From AR12 sp036265915 (GTDB lineage: Bacteria; Methylomirabilota; Methylomirabilia; Rokubacteriales; CSP1-6): a stretch of DNA of 64,000 bases. A program made the translations under genes and the position numbers. Positions 24,870 through 36,568 of this stretch are shown here, one piece after another (positions within the stretch are counted from its first letter, which is position 1; every line of letters starts with the position of its first letter). The stretch covers positions 1 to 64,000 of the forward strand of contig DATAOC010000005.1 in NCBI GenBank assembly GCA_036265915.1, given 5' to 3'. The notes beneath the pieces were generated by a model that did no database searches, was not told the origin of the DNA, and saw only the letters and a program-made list of their open reading frames with translations.

Positions 24870-26600
24870 ATGAGCCTCGATTCGGCGTCCTCCCAGCAGG
24901 CGGCTCCAGCGGCCGGTCATCGGCCGACCGCGACGGTGCAGGGGATCGGCAGCCGCTGGGCGGTGGCGGCGGGCCACAGCCTGGCCTCGGAGGCGGCCGC
25001 TCGCATCCTGGCCGCCGGCGGCACCGCCATTGACGCGGGGGTGGCGGCGGGCTTCTGCCTGGGTGTCGTTCATCCCGACATGGTCAGCGTTGCCGGGGTG
25101 GCACCCATCCTGGTGCACCTGGCCGGGTCACGCGAGACGTTCCAGGTATCCGGTGTTGGTCCCTACCCCCGCGCCTCGACACTCGAATACTTCAGGAGCC
25201 TCGGCAACCAGATCCCGGCCGGGCTTCCGCGAACCGTCGTCCCGGCGGCTCCGGACGCCTGGTGCACCGCGCTCGAGCGGTGGGGCACCATGTCGTTCGC
25301 CGACGTCATCGCGCCGGCGCTTCAGCACGCCGAGCGCGGCTTCCCGGTCTCGCCCTTCTCCGCGTTCCAGATGTCGACGAACGCCGACAAGTACCGCCGC
25401 TGGCCAACGTCGGCGGCGCTCTACCTGAAGGACGGGCGCGGGTTTCGGACCGGCGAGCGGCTCGTGCAGCCGGAGCTCGCCGACACGCTGCGGCGCATGG
25501 TCAGGGCGGAGTCGCGCGCCGGCGGGAGCCGCGCGGCCGGTGTCCGCGCCGCGCGCGACGAGTTCTACCGCGGGGAGACTGCGAAGCGCATCGCCGAGTT
25601 CCACCGGGCGAACGGAGGACCGCTGAGCCTCGGCGATCTGAGCGACTTCCACGTGGAAGTCGCACCGGCGATCACGGGGAGCTACGGCGCCTGGCAGGTC
25701 GCTGTGTGTGGCTTCTGGTGTCAGGGACCCGTGCTCGTGCAGATGCTGAACCTGCTCGACGGCGTGGACGTGCGTGCGCTCGGCCACAACTCGCCCGAGT
25801 ACATCCATCGGCTGGCCGAGACGGTGAAGCTGGCGTTCGCCGACCGCGACGCCTACTACGGTGACCCGAGCTTCGTGAAGATTCCGGCGGCACGGTTGCT
25901 CTCCAGGGCGTATGCGGCCGAGCGACGCGCGCTGATCCGCGATCGCGCCTGGCGCGAGATGGCGCCTGCCGGTGAGCGGCGGGAGGCAGTGCCGCTGGCC
26001 GGCGGGTCGACGGACAGTCTCGACACCTCCTACGTCGCCGTCGTGGATGCCGACGGCAACGGGTTCTCGGCCACACCGAGCGATCCGAACGTCGACTCGC
26101 CGGTCGTCGCCGGCGTCGGCTGCGTCGTGTCGCCGCGCGGCTCCCAGGGCTGGCTCGATCCCGACCACCCCAGCGTGGTGGCGCCCGGCAAGCGGCCGCG
26201 CCTCACACCCGCGCCGGCCATGGTCCTCCGCGACGGCGCGCTCGTGATGCCGTTCGGCACCCCGGGCGGCGACGTCCAGCAGCAGGCGATGCTGCAGGTC
26301 ATGCTGAACACGCTCGTGTTCGACATGCCGCTGCAGGAAGCCGTGGAGGCGCCGCGTGTGGCGTCGCGCAGCTTCCCAGACTCCTTCTGGCCGCACGTGT
26401 TCGCGCCCGGCAAGCTCGAGGCCGAGCGGCGGATCCCGCGCGAGACGCGCGAGGTCCTCAGCGCGCGTGGCCACGACGTCGCCGAGTGGCCCGAGTGGGA
26501 GTGGCGCGCAGGCGCCGTCTGCGCGGTGCGGATCGCCGACGACGGTGCGCGCTGGACCGGCGCCGACCCCAGGCGCGGCGCGCACGCCATCGCGGGCTGA
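24870..26600 (+). CDS. Gamma-glutamyltransferase family Ntn-hydrolase
   Basis: A 576-residue member of the GGT family. The large-subunit start AAGHSLASEAAARILAAGGT (about 34) and HPDMVSVAG are typical. The autocleavage nucleophile is the Thr in SLDTSYVAVVDADGNG (about 390), where the family reads TTH(F/L)SVVDxxGN, so the residues after the Thr differ. GSPGG-like FGTPGGDVQQQ (about 470) binds substrate. No signal peptide is seen, so unlike E. coli Ggt it is probably cytosolic and may act as an acylase/hydrolase of an imported gamma-glutamyl or related compound. Confidence 0.88.
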   Translation: MSLDSASSQQAAPAAGHRPTATVQGIGSRWAVAAGHSLASEAAARILAAGGTAIDAGVAAGFCLGVVHPDMVSVAGVAPILVHLAGSRETFQVSGVGPYPRASTLEYFRSLGNQIPAGLPRTVVPAAPDAWCTALERWGTMSFADVIAPALQHAERGFPVSPFSAFQMSTNADKYRRWPTSAALYLKDGRGFRTGERLVQPELADTLRRMVRAESRAGGSRAAGVRAARDEFYRGETAKRIAEFHRANGGPLSLGDLSDFHVEVAPAITGSYGAWQVAVCGFWCQGPVLVQMLNLLDGVDVRALGHNSPEYIHRLAETVKLAFADRDAYYGDPSFVKIPAARLLSRAYAAERRALIRDRAWREMAPAGERREAVPLAGGSTDSLDTSYVAVVDADGNGFSATPSDPNVDSPVVAGVGCVVSPRGSQGWLDPDHPSVVAPGKRPRLTPAPAMVLRDGALVMPFGTPGGDVQQQAMLQVMLNTLVFDMPLQEAVEAPRVASRSFPDSFWPHVFAPGKLEAERRIPRETREVLSARGHDVAEWPEWEWRAGAVCAVRIADDGARWTGADPRRGAHAIAG

Positions 26601-26613
26601 TCCAGTCTCGACG

Positions 26614-26635
26614 CGGGGGCCAGCGATGGCCCCCG
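26614..26635. terminator. Hairpin with GCGA tetraloop between convergent genes
   Basis: CGGGGGCCA and TGGCCCCCG form a perfect 9-bp stem capped by GCGA, a GNRA-type loop, between the stops of the gamma-glutamyltransferase (26600) and clpB (26658). It is symmetric enough to serve both strands. Confidence 0.6.
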
Positions 26636-26657
26636 GTTAGATCACTGCGCCGGTCAT

Positions 26658-29258
<2,601 letters not shown>

Positions 29259-29261
29259 CAC

Positions 29262-30299
29262 TTACCCCTGCGTGTACCCGCGTGGTGAATCGGTCCGGAG
29301 CGCCTTGAGGCGCTCGTACATGTCGCGCTCGGCCGGCGTCAGCTCCGCCGGCATCACGATCTTCACGGTGACGAGCTCATCGCCGGCGCCGCCGCCCTTG
29401 ATGCGCGGCATACCGTAGCCGCGCAGCCGGAACGTCCGTCCGCTCGACGTCGACGGCGGCACCTTCATCGAGACCTTGCCGCGGAGGGTCGGCACCTCGA
29501 TCGTCGCGCCGAGGGCGGCCTCCGGCGCGGTGATCTGCAGCGTGAACGCGATGTCATCGCCCTTGCGCTCGAACTGCGGGTGCGGCGCGACGCTGACGAC
29601 GAGGTAGAGATCCCCGCGCCCGTCGGTGCCGCCGCCGCCTTCGCCCGACACCCGGACTTTCTGGCCCGTCCGGACGCCGGCGGGAATGCGCACGTCGACC
29701 TCGCGGCGCGCGCGCTGCCAGCCGGTGCCGTGGCACGTCGAGCACGGCTTGCCGCCGACGTTGCCACTGCCGTGGCACGTGGCGCACGGCTCCTCGAGGT
29801 CGAGGCTGAACGTCTTGCGCGTGCCGTTGAACGCCTCCTCCAGCGAGATCTCGACGTTCGCCTGGAAATCCTGACCGCGCCGCCGGCCGCGGCCGGAGCC
29901 GCGCTGGAAGGCGCCACCCAGGAGATCCTCGAAGCCCCCGCGGCCGGTGCTCTCCGCGCGGCCGCCGCCCATGTCGCCGAAGATCGTCCGGAAGAAGTCC
30001 GAGAAGTCGCCGGCGTCGCCGTATTCGACGTGGAATCCCGGTCCCGGCTGACCGCCGGAAGGCGGCTGCTGCGCGTAGCGCTGCCAGTCGGCCCCGAGCG
30101 TGTCGTACCGGCGTCGCTTCTCCGGATCGGAGAGGACCTCGTAGGCCTCGGCGATCTCCTTGAAACGATCGTCCTTGCCCTTGTTGACGTCCGGGTGGTA
30201 CTTGCGCGCCAGCTTCCGGTACGCAGACTTGATCGTCTTGTCGTCCGCGGTCCGGTCGACCCCCAGAATCCTGTAATAGTCCTTGAACTCTACCGCCAT
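29262..30299 (-). CDS. DnaJ-family co-chaperone with only two zinc motifs
   Basis: A 345-residue Hsp40. The J domain (DYYRILGVDRTADDKTIKSA) has the HPD motif in KYHPDVNKG, followed by a G/F-rich stretch (about 80-150). The Cys region has only two CxxCxGxG repeats (CATCHGSG and CSTCHGTG) where DnaJ has four, enough for one zinc site. The C-terminal beta domains (VDVRIPAGVRTGQKVRVSGE) are intact. It is thus intermediate between DnaJ and CbpA types. No dnaK/grpE is nearby. ATG at 30299 chosen because the J domain begins directly after; a GTG-less upstream extension of three residues is possible. Confidence 0.92.
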   Translation of the reverse strand: MAVEFKDYYRILGVDRTADDKTIKSAYRKLARKYHPDVNKGKDDRFKEIAEAYEVLSDPEKRRRYDTLGADWQRYAQQPPSGGQPGPGFHVEYGDAGDFSDFFRTIFGDMGGGRAESTGRGGFEDLLGGAFQRGSGRGRRRGQDFQANVEISLEEAFNGTRKTFSLDLEEPCATCHGSGNVGGKPCSTCHGTGWQRARREVDVRIPAGVRTGQKVRVSGEGGGGTDGRGDLYLVVSVAPHPQFERKGDDIAFTLQITAPEAALGATIEVPTLRGKVSMKVPPSTSSGRTFRLRGYGMPRIKGGGAGDELVTVKIVMPAELTPAERDMYERLKALRTDSPRGYTQG

Positions 30300-30396
30300 T
30301 CCCACCAATCCTACAAAGAGTGTAGCAGCCGATCTGTAATCTCGCCACTAAGGTCTTGAGATTGCCGGCGAGACTCGGGTTGCTGGGGGAAGTATC

Positions 30397-30421
30397 GGAG
30401 GGGGCCTCCCAGGCCCCCTCC
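30397..30421 (-). terminator. Strong GC hairpin after htrA
   Basis: GGAGGGGGCCT (30397-30407) pairs with AGGCCCCCTCC (30411-30421) around a CCC loop: an 11-bp perfect stem 8 bases after the htrA stop (30429) and upstream of dnaJ. No U-tract on the minus strand. Confidence 0.6.
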
Positions 30422-30428
30422 GGGCTTC

Positions 30429-31898
30429 TTAACCGCGGGCGATCGTGAACGCGACGTAGAGCGACATCGGGCCGCGCTGCAGCAGCACGGTCAGGCGGTC
30501 GCCCTCCTTCACGTCCTTGGTGAGACGCTCGTAGTCCGCCATCGAGCGGACCTTCTGGCGGTTGATCTCCCGGATGATGTCGCCGCGCTGGACGCCGGAC
30601 TCGGCGGCCGCGCTGCCCTCGTCCACGCGGGCGACGATCACGCCGTCGGTGGACTTCAGATTGAGCTGACGCGCCATCTCGGGCGTGAGCGGGCGGACGT
30701 CGAGGCCGAGCGCGGACGGGGTCGCCCGACTGGGCCGCTGCTGCGCTTCCCGCTCATCGGGCGCCTCGCCGATCTTCACGTCGACGGTTTTCTCGCCCTG
30801 GTCGCGCCACACCTTGACCTTCGAGTCCTGGCCCGGCTGGGCCATGGCGACCGCGCGCTGCAGGTCGGACGGTGCCTCGACCTTCTTGCCCTCGAACTCG
30901 AGCAGGATGTCGCCGGGCTTCAGGCCGGCCTTGGCGGCAGGGCTTTCGGGCATGACGTCCGAGATGAGCACGCCCTTCGTGTCCTTGGCATTGAACGACC
31001 GCGCGAGTTCGGCCGTGAGCGGCTGGATCGACACGCCGAGCCAGCCGCGCGTGACGCGGCCCTTGGTCTGCAGCTCGGTGTAGATCTTCTTCGCCATGTT
31101 GGACGGGATCGCGAAGCCGATGCCGGAGCCGCCGGCGACGATGGCGGTGTTGATGCCCACGACCTCGGCCTGCATGTTCACCAGCGGGCCGCCGGAGTTG
31201 CCCGGGTTGATGGCCGCGTCCGTCTGCAGGAAGTCGTCGAACGGCCCCTGACCGATGTTGCGGGCCTTGGCGCTGATGATGCCGGCCGTGACCGTGGCCT
31301 GCAGCCCGAAGGGCGAGCCGACGGCGATGACCCAGTCGCCGACCTGCATCTTCTCGGAGTCCCCCAGCCGCGCGTACTTGAAGGATCCCTTGCCGTCGTC
31401 GAGCTTCAGGACGGCCAGATCCGTCTTCTTGTCCAGGCCGATCAGCTTTGCCTTGTGCTTGCTGCCGTCCGTGGTCACGACCTCTATCTCGGTCGCCCGC
31501 TCGACGACGTGAGCGTTGGTCAGCGCGATGCCGCTCGGATCGACGATCACGCCCGAGCCGAGGCTCCGCTGCGGCATGCGCTCCGGCGTGTCGCCGAAGA
31601 ACCGCTTGTAGAACTCCTCTCCGAAGAACTCCTCGAACGGAGTCCGGCCGTTGAGCCCGCCGCCGGCGGCGCCCTTGGAGAACGTGGTGATGTTGATCAC
31701 GGCCGGCTTGATGGCATCGGCGACCTTGGCGAAGGTGCCGCCGCTGAGCGGCATCTGAACGGGCAGGATCGGCGCCTCGGCCACCGGCGCGGCCGGCGCG
31801 CGCTCGGCGCGGCCCGCGGCGAAGGCGCCCAGGCTCACGCCGATCACGAGGGCGACGGCGAGCGTCGCCACGAAGGTCTTGCGGGTGAGCTGCATCAT
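30429..31898 (-). CDS. DegP/HtrA-family periplasmic serine protease (Do type)
   Basis: A 489-residue envelope protease. N-terminal membrane anchor/signal (TFVATLAVALVIGVSLGAFA). The trypsin-like domain carries His in LTNAHVVERA, Asp in KKTDLAVLKL and Ser in NPGNSGGPLVN; two PDZ domains follow (RGWLGVSIQPL; LGLDVRPLTPEMARQL). It degrades or refolds damaged envelope proteins. AAGGAGG lies 11 bases before the ATG at 31898 and itself spans the end of ftsH, so htrA is co-transcribed with ftsH. A GTG overlapping the ftsH stop is a weaker start. Confidence 0.95.
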   Translation of the reverse strand: MMQLTRKTFVATLAVALVIGVSLGAFAAGRAERAPAAPVAEAPILPVQMPLSGGTFAKVADAIKPAVINITTFSKGAAGGGLNGRTPFEEFFGEEFYKRFFGDTPERMPQRSLGSGVIVDPSGIALTNAHVVERATEIEVVTTDGSKHKAKLIGLDKKTDLAVLKLDDGKGSFKYARLGDSEKMQVGDWVIAVGSPFGLQATVTAGIISAKARNIGQGPFDDFLQTDAAINPGNSGGPLVNMQAEVVGINTAIVAGGSGIGFAIPSNMAKKIYTELQTKGRVTRGWLGVSIQPLTAELARSFNAKDTKGVLISDVMPESPAAKAGLKPGDILLEFEGKKVEAPSDLQRAVAMAQPGQDSKVKVWRDQGEKTVDVKIGEAPDEREAQQRPSRATPSALGLDVRPLTPEMARQLNLKSTDGVIVARVDEGSAAAESGVQRGDIIREINRQKVRSMADYERLTKDVKEGDRLTVLLQRGPMSLYVAFTIARG

Positions 31899-31915
31899 GG
31901 CCAGCTGTGCCTCCT

Positions 31916-33811
31916 TCACGTGGGCAGCGACGCCGGCTCTCCCGCGAGCAGGCGGCGGAGATGATCTCCCTCGAGTGTCTCGACGCGCTTGAGCTCGGCC
32001 GCCGCGGTGATGAGCGCGGCCTTGCGGGTGGTCAGCAGCCCGTGGGCGCGGTCGTGGATGCGATCCAGGATGGAGCGAACCTCTTCGTCGATGGTGCGGG
32101 CGGTGGCGTCGCTGTAGTCGCGGTCGCCGCCGCCGTTCTGCTTCAGGAACAGCGGCCCCCGCTCGCCGTACGTCGCGAGGCCGACCCGCTCGGACATGCC
32201 GTACTTGGTCACCATCAGGCGGGCCAGCTCGGTGGCCCGCTCCAGATCGTTGTGGGCGCCCGTCGAGACCTCGCCGTACACGAGCTCCTCGGCCACCCGG
32301 CCGCCGAGCAGGACGGCCACGCGGTCCTCGATCTCGCTGCGCGTCAGCAGAAAGCGGTCCTCGGTGGGCAGCTGGTACGTCATGCCGAGCGCCGCGATCC
32401 CTCGCGGGATGATCGTCACTTTGTGAACGGGGTCCGCGTGCGCCACCGACGCGGCCACCAGCGCGTGACCCATCTCATGGTGCGCGACGATGTCGCGCTC
32501 CTTGTCGGACAGCACGCGGCTCTTCTTCTCGAGGCCGGCCACGACCCGGTCGATGGCCTCCTCGAAATCCGACATGTCGACCGCGTTCTTTTCCTTGCGC
32601 GCGGCCAGCAGCGCAGCTTCGTTGACGATGTTGGCGAGGTCGGCTCCGGCGAAGCCCGGCGTGCGGGCGGCGATGACGCCGAGCTCGACGTTGGGCCCGA
32701 GGACGACCGTGCGGGCGTGCAGGCGCAGGATGGCCTCGCGGCCGCGGACATCGGGCTTGTCGACGACGACCTGGCGGTCGAAGCGTCCGGGACGCAGCAA
32801 CGCCTGGTCCAGCACCTCGGGGCGGTTGGTGGCGGCCATGATGATGACGCCCTTGGAGGAGTCGAAGCCGTCCATCTCGGCCAGGAGCTGGTTGAGCGTC
32901 TGCTCGCGCTCGTCGTGACCCCCGACGAAGCCGCTGGCGCCCGCGCGGGACTTGCCGATGGCGTCGAGCTCGTCGATGAAGATGATGCACGGCGCCTTGT
33001 CCTTGGCTTGCTCGAAGAGATCACGGACGCGCGCGGCGCCGACGCCCACGAACATCTCGACGAACTCGGAGCCGGAGAGCGTGAAGAACGGCACGTCGGC
33101 CTCGCCGGCCACGGCGCGGGCGAGGAGCGTCTTGCCCGTACCGGGCGGGCCCACCAGCAGCACGCCCTTGGGAATGCGGCCGCCGAGGCGCTGGTACTTG
33201 CGCGGGTTCTTCAAGAAATCGACGATCTCGATGAGCTCGGCCTTCGCCTCGTCGACCCCGGCCACGTCCGCGAACGTCGTCTTCAGCTCCTTGCGGTCGA
33301 AGATCTTGTGCTTGCTGCGGCCGAACGACAGCGCCTGCGTCGGGCCGCCGCCCACCCGGCGCATCAGGAACATCCAGATGCCGACCATGACTCCGAGCGG
33401 AATCACCCACCCGAACAGCAGGTCCTTCCAGAAGGTCGTCTCGATCCGTCCTGCAAATTCGACGTTGTGGGCCTGGAGCTCGTTTACGAGCTGCTGGTCG
33501 TCGACGAGCGGGATCCGCGTGGTCACGAAGACGCGCGTCTCGTCCTCGGTGCCGAGCATGTGCCGCAAGCGGTCGCCGGGCGCACTCGGCGGACTCGGCA
33601 GGGCGCCGGGGCGTGCGATGCCCCGGATCTCGCGCTCGGTCACGGCGACTTTTTCGATCTTGTCCGCGCGCAGCAGCTCCAGGAACTTCGACATCGGGAT
33701 CTCGACCGTGCGGGGCGCGAGAAGCCAGGATTGCAGGAACGAGAGCACGACGACCGCCACGAGCAGGTAGGCGAGGGAAAACTGGATGCGCTGAGACATC
33801 CGCGGCTTCAT
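31916..33811 (-). CDS. ftsH: ATP-dependent zinc metalloprotease FtsH
   Basis: A 631-residue inner-membrane AAA protease. Two N-terminal helices (about 10-30 and 130-150) flank a small periplasmic domain, which here is enlarged by a Pro/Ser-rich insert (ALPSPPSAPGDRLRH). AAA domain: Walker A GPPGTGKTLLARAV, Walker B CIIFIDELDAIG, SRH ATNRPEVLDQALLRPGRFDR. Protease zinc motif HHEMGHALVAA with the third Asp later. It degrades membrane proteins and short-lived regulators. It heads an ftsH-htrA transcript with its own promoter upstream. Confidence 0.96.
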   Translation of the reverse strand: MKPRMSQRIQFSLAYLLVAVVVLSFLQSWLLAPRTVEIPMSKFLELLRADKIEKVAVTEREIRGIARPGALPSPPSAPGDRLRHMLGTEDETRVFVTTRIPLVDDQQLVNELQAHNVEFAGRIETTFWKDLLFGWVIPLGVMVGIWMFLMRRVGGGPTQALSFGRSKHKIFDRKELKTTFADVAGVDEAKAELIEIVDFLKNPRKYQRLGGRIPKGVLLVGPPGTGKTLLARAVAGEADVPFFTLSGSEFVEMFVGVGAARVRDLFEQAKDKAPCIIFIDELDAIGKSRAGASGFVGGHDEREQTLNQLLAEMDGFDSSKGVIIMAATNRPEVLDQALLRPGRFDRQVVVDKPDVRGREAILRLHARTVVLGPNVELGVIAARTPGFAGADLANIVNEAALLAARKEKNAVDMSDFEEAIDRVVAGLEKKSRVLSDKERDIVAHHEMGHALVAASVAHADPVHKVTIIPRGIAALGMTYQLPTEDRFLLTRSEIEDRVAVLLGGRVAEELVYGEVSTGAHNDLERATELARLMVTKYGMSERVGLATYGERGPLFLKQNGGGDRDYSDATARTIDEEVRSILDRIHDRAHGLLTTRKAALITAAAELKRVETLEGDHLRRLLAGEPASLPT

Positions 33812-33826
33812 CGAGATCTCGCCTCA

Positions 33827-33855
33827 ATGCTAGACCGCGGGCCAGGGTGTGTCAA
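33827..33855 (-). promoter_or_regulatory. ftsH promoter
   Basis: On the minus strand TTGACA (33850-33855, 6/6) and TAGCAT (33827-33832, 4/6) are exactly 17 bases apart. The start codon at 33811 lies 15 bases below the -10 box, so the leader is under 10 bases. Confidence 0.75.
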
Positions 33856-33882
33856 ACTTTGCGCCCCTTTTTGCTTGACACA
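33848..33882. promoter_or_regulatory. Inverted repeat joining two divergent -35 boxes
   Basis: TGTGTCAA (33848-33855) and TTGACACA (33875-33882) are a perfect 8-base inverted repeat with a 19-base spacer, made of the two divergent -35 boxes plus flanks. It may simply reflect two good promoters, or be an operator for joint control of ftsH and the oxidase cluster. Confidence 0.5.
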
Positions 33883-33903
33883 TCGAGGCGTTGGCCATAA
33901 AAA
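33875..33903 (+). promoter_or_regulatory. Promoter of the respiratory supercluster
   Basis: TTGACA (33875-33880, 6/6), 17-base spacer, then TAAAAA (33898-33903, 4/6). It points into the bd-like oxidase gene, whose start is about 80 bases further on, leaving a leader of about 75 bases. Confidence 0.75.
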
Positions 33904-33985
33904 GTACGCGCGAACGGTCTGTGAACTCGGGAACAAGCGCGTCTTCTGAGAGGGTCTCCCAACGTTGTCACGGGGTTCGGATCGA

Positions 33986-35761
33986 GTGACGACTGCGCAA
34001 CGTAGCGCCCGGCTCGTGCTGCTGGTCGCCGCCGCTCTCGTGGTCCTGTCCGTCGTGCCCGCCGTCGCCCAGGACGCCGCGCGCGAGCCCGCGTATCGCG
34101 CCTTTCCCGTCCTCGGCTCGCGGCTCGCCGTCTGGGCCGTCGCGCAGCTGCACCTGAACTTCGCCGCCTTCATCCTCGGCGTGCCGATCTTCGCGGTGAT
34201 CATCGAGGCGGTCGGCTGGCGGACGCGCGACGCGCGCTACGACTGGCTCTCGCACGAACTGGTCAAGCTGACGTTCGCCGCCTTCTCGACGACGGCGCTC
34301 CTCGGGGCCATGCTGCTGTTCCTCTTCGTCGGCTACTACCCCAAGTTCTGGGCATACATGACGTCGATCTTCTTCCCGACGTACTGGGTGTACGCGCTGC
34401 TGTTCTTCGCCGAGACCTTCACCGTCTACCTCTGGTATTACGGCTGGGACTGGCTGTCCGGCAGCCGCAAGTGGATCCACGTCGGCCTCGGCGTGCTGTC
34501 CAATCTCTTCGGCACCGCCATCCTGTTCGTGGCCAACTCGTGGGTGACGTTCATGATCTCCCCGGCCGGGGTGGACGAGTCCGGCAAGCTCACCAAGGGC
34601 GTATGGGCCGCCATCACGAACTTCACGTGGATGCCCATCAACATCCATCGGCTCATCGCGAACATCGTCTTCGGCGGCACGATCTGCGCGGCGTACGCGG
34701 CGTTCCGGTTCCTGGCCGCGAAGACCGACGAGGAACGCGCGCGCTACGACTGGATGGGCTACATCGGCAATTTCGTGGCCCTGGCCGCGTTCATCGTGCT
34801 GCCGTTCGCGGGGTACTGGCTCGGCCGCGAGATCTATGCGTTCAACCAGACGATGGGCATCACGATGATGGGCGGCTTCATGTCGTGGCTGTGGATCGTG
34901 CAGGCCATCCTCATCGGCATCCTCTTCCTCGGCTCCAATTACTATCTCTGGCTCGGCATGGAGCGGATCCCCGGCTCCGAGCGCTACCGCAAGTACGTGC
35001 CGCCGATGCTGCTGATGCTGACGATCGGCTTCATGGTCTGGGCCACTCCGCGATCCATGGTGATCACGCTCGACGAAGCGCGCGCGATGGGCGGCACCCA
35101 CCACCCGTTTCTCGGCTTCTTCGGCGTCATGTCCGCCAAGAACACCGTGGTCAACCTCATGATCCTGACCACGTTCCTGTCGTTCGTCCTCTACCGGCGC
35201 GCGAACCGCATCTCGACGCGGCCGTGGGTGGGAACAGGCATGGCCGTGCAATGGGCCGCCTTCGCGGCAGCGGCCGTCGTGGTGGTCTTCTACGGTGTCT
35301 ACGGCTACTTCGTCGAGTCGATCGTGCGCATCGGATTCTCGCTCTACCAGGTCGGCGCCGTGCTCGGCGCCATCGTGCTCGTGATGGCGATCGACATCCC
35401 GATGTTCAAGGGCGCGCGGACCACCGGCCAGATCCGCTGGGGAACCATCGCGCCGCGCTCGCAGTACGTCCTGATCCTGCTCGCGGTGACCTTCACCTGG
35501 TTGATGGGGCTCATGGGCTTCGCGCGCTCCGGCATCCGCCAGCACTGGCACGTGTACGGTGTCATGCGCGACAACTCCGTGGACGCAGCCACGCCCGCCC
35601 TCGGCTATGCGGCCAACGTCATCACGGTCGTGACCATCGCGTTCTTCGCGCTGGTGCTCTTCATCTTCTGGCTGGGCGGTCTCGGTGACAAGGGCAAGGC
35701 CGAGGCCCACGAGGCCCACGCGGCGCCGGTGTTCGCCGGCGGCCGCGATCCCGAGCCGTGA
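33986..35761 (+). CDS. Cytochrome bd-like oxidase subunit I homologue
   Basis: A 591-residue membrane protein with a signal-like first helix and about 13 further hydrophobic segments. AVAQLHLNFAAFILGVPIFA (His about residue 56) aligns with the heme-ligand His of CydA; MPINIHRLIANIVFGG gives a second His and LLFFAETFTVYLWYYGW the conserved Glu. It belongs to the bd-like 'cytochrome ubiquinol oxidase subunit I' group found without CydB and next to c-type cytochromes, so the electron donor may be cytochrome c rather than quinol. GTG at 33986 is favoured; a TTG at 33965 is possible. The stop overlaps the next ATG (TGATG). Confidence 0.82.
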   Translation: MTTAQRSARLVLLVAAALVVLSVVPAVAQDAAREPAYRAFPVLGSRLAVWAVAQLHLNFAAFILGVPIFAVIIEAVGWRTRDARYDWLSHELVKLTFAAFSTTALLGAMLLFLFVGYYPKFWAYMTSIFFPTYWVYALLFFAETFTVYLWYYGWDWLSGSRKWIHVGLGVLSNLFGTAILFVANSWVTFMISPAGVDESGKLTKGVWAAITNFTWMPINIHRLIANIVFGGTICAAYAAFRFLAAKTDEERARYDWMGYIGNFVALAAFIVLPFAGYWLGREIYAFNQTMGITMMGGFMSWLWIVQAILIGILFLGSNYYLWLGMERIPGSERYRKYVPPMLLMLTIGFMVWATPRSMVITLDEARAMGGTHHPFLGFFGVMSAKNTVVNLMILTTFLSFVLYRRANRISTRPWVGTGMAVQWAAFAAAAVVVVFYGVYGYFVESIVRIGFSLYQVGAVLGAIVLVMAIDIPMFKGARTTGQIRWGTIAPRSQYVLILLAVTFTWLMGLMGFARSGIRQHWHVYGVMRDNSVDAATPALGYAANVITVVTIAFFALVLFIFWLGGLGDKGKAEAHEAHAAPVFAGGRDPEP

Positions 35762-36564
35762 TGCGCGTGCCGATCGCGCTGAAAGTCGGCGTGTTCGCCG
35801 TCGCGGTCATGAGCGGGTACGCCTGGTTCGCCAACTCGATCCCGCAGATCGAGTCCAAGCCGCCGCAGGAGCTGTCACTCGAGGGCGGCAACGTCACCCC
35901 GGCGCAGCTGGTGAAGGCGGGCGAGGAGATCTACCACACCAAGGGCACGTGCGAGATCTGCCACCGCATCGGGCAGAAGGGAACCCGGGCGCCGGATCTG
36001 GCCGGCGTCGGCGGCCGCGCCGCACAGCGCAAGCCGGGGATGACCGCGAAGGCGTACATCATCGAGTCGCTGCTGAGCCCGCAGGCCTACGTCGTCGAGG
36101 GATATCCGCCGATCATGCCGGCCGTCGACAAGCCGCCGATCGCGCTCAATCGCTCGGAGCTGTGGGCGCTGACCGCCTTCCTCGAGTCGCTCGGCGGCAG
36201 CGTCGACGTGGCCCTCAACGACATCCCGGCCTCCGCGGGCGCGGCCGCCGCCGGCGGCGGGACGGCGACCGCGGAGCTGAAGCTTCCCGGGGATCCGAAG
36301 GCCGGCGAGGCGGTCTTCCAGGGAAAGGGCACCTGCATCGCCTGCCACAAGGCCGGCAAGATCGGCGCCGCCCAGGTCGGCCCCGACCTGTCACAGATCG
36401 CCAAGATCCAGACGCCGGACTACATCATGCGCAAGATCCTCGATCCGAAGGGCGCGGGCACCGTCGCCGGCTTCCCGCCCGGCGTGATGCCGCAGACGTT
36501 CGGGCAGACGCTCACGTCGAAGGAATACATGGACGTCGTGGCCTTCCTTCTCACGCAGAAGTGA
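35761..36564 (+). CDS. Membrane-anchored diheme cytochrome c
   Basis: A 267-residue exported protein with one N-terminal helix (about 6-24, uncleaved-looking) and two class I cytochrome c domains: CEICH (about 62) with an axial Met near PPIMPAV, and CIACH (about 193) with Met in PPGVMPQTF. An Ala/Gly-rich linker (about 155-175) joins them. Coupled to the bd-like subunit by TGATG overlap, it most likely passes electrons to or from it on the periplasmic face. Confidence 0.9.
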   Translation: MRVPIALKVGVFAVAVMSGYAWFANSIPQIESKPPQELSLEGGNVTPAQLVKAGEEIYHTKGTCEICHRIGQKGTRAPDLAGVGGRAAQRKPGMTAKAYIIESLLSPQAYVVEGYPPIMPAVDKPPIALNRSELWALTAFLESLGGSVDVALNDIPASAGAAAAGGGTATAELKLPGDPKAGEAVFQGKGTCIACHKAGKIGAAQVGPDLSQIAKIQTPDYIMRKILDPKGAGTVAGFPPGVMPQTFGQTLTSKEYMDVVAFLLTQK

Positions 36565-36568
36565 GCCG

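Noticed and set aside
31907..33949. A long plus-strand frame opposite ftsH
   Set aside because: Antisense shadow; it also crosses the ftsH promoter region.
33986..35761. Nitric oxide reductase/dismutase or canonical CydA
   Set aside because: No heme-copper oxidase HxH pattern for a NOR-type protein, and no CydB or Q-loop pattern of standard CydA; the bd-like class fits better.
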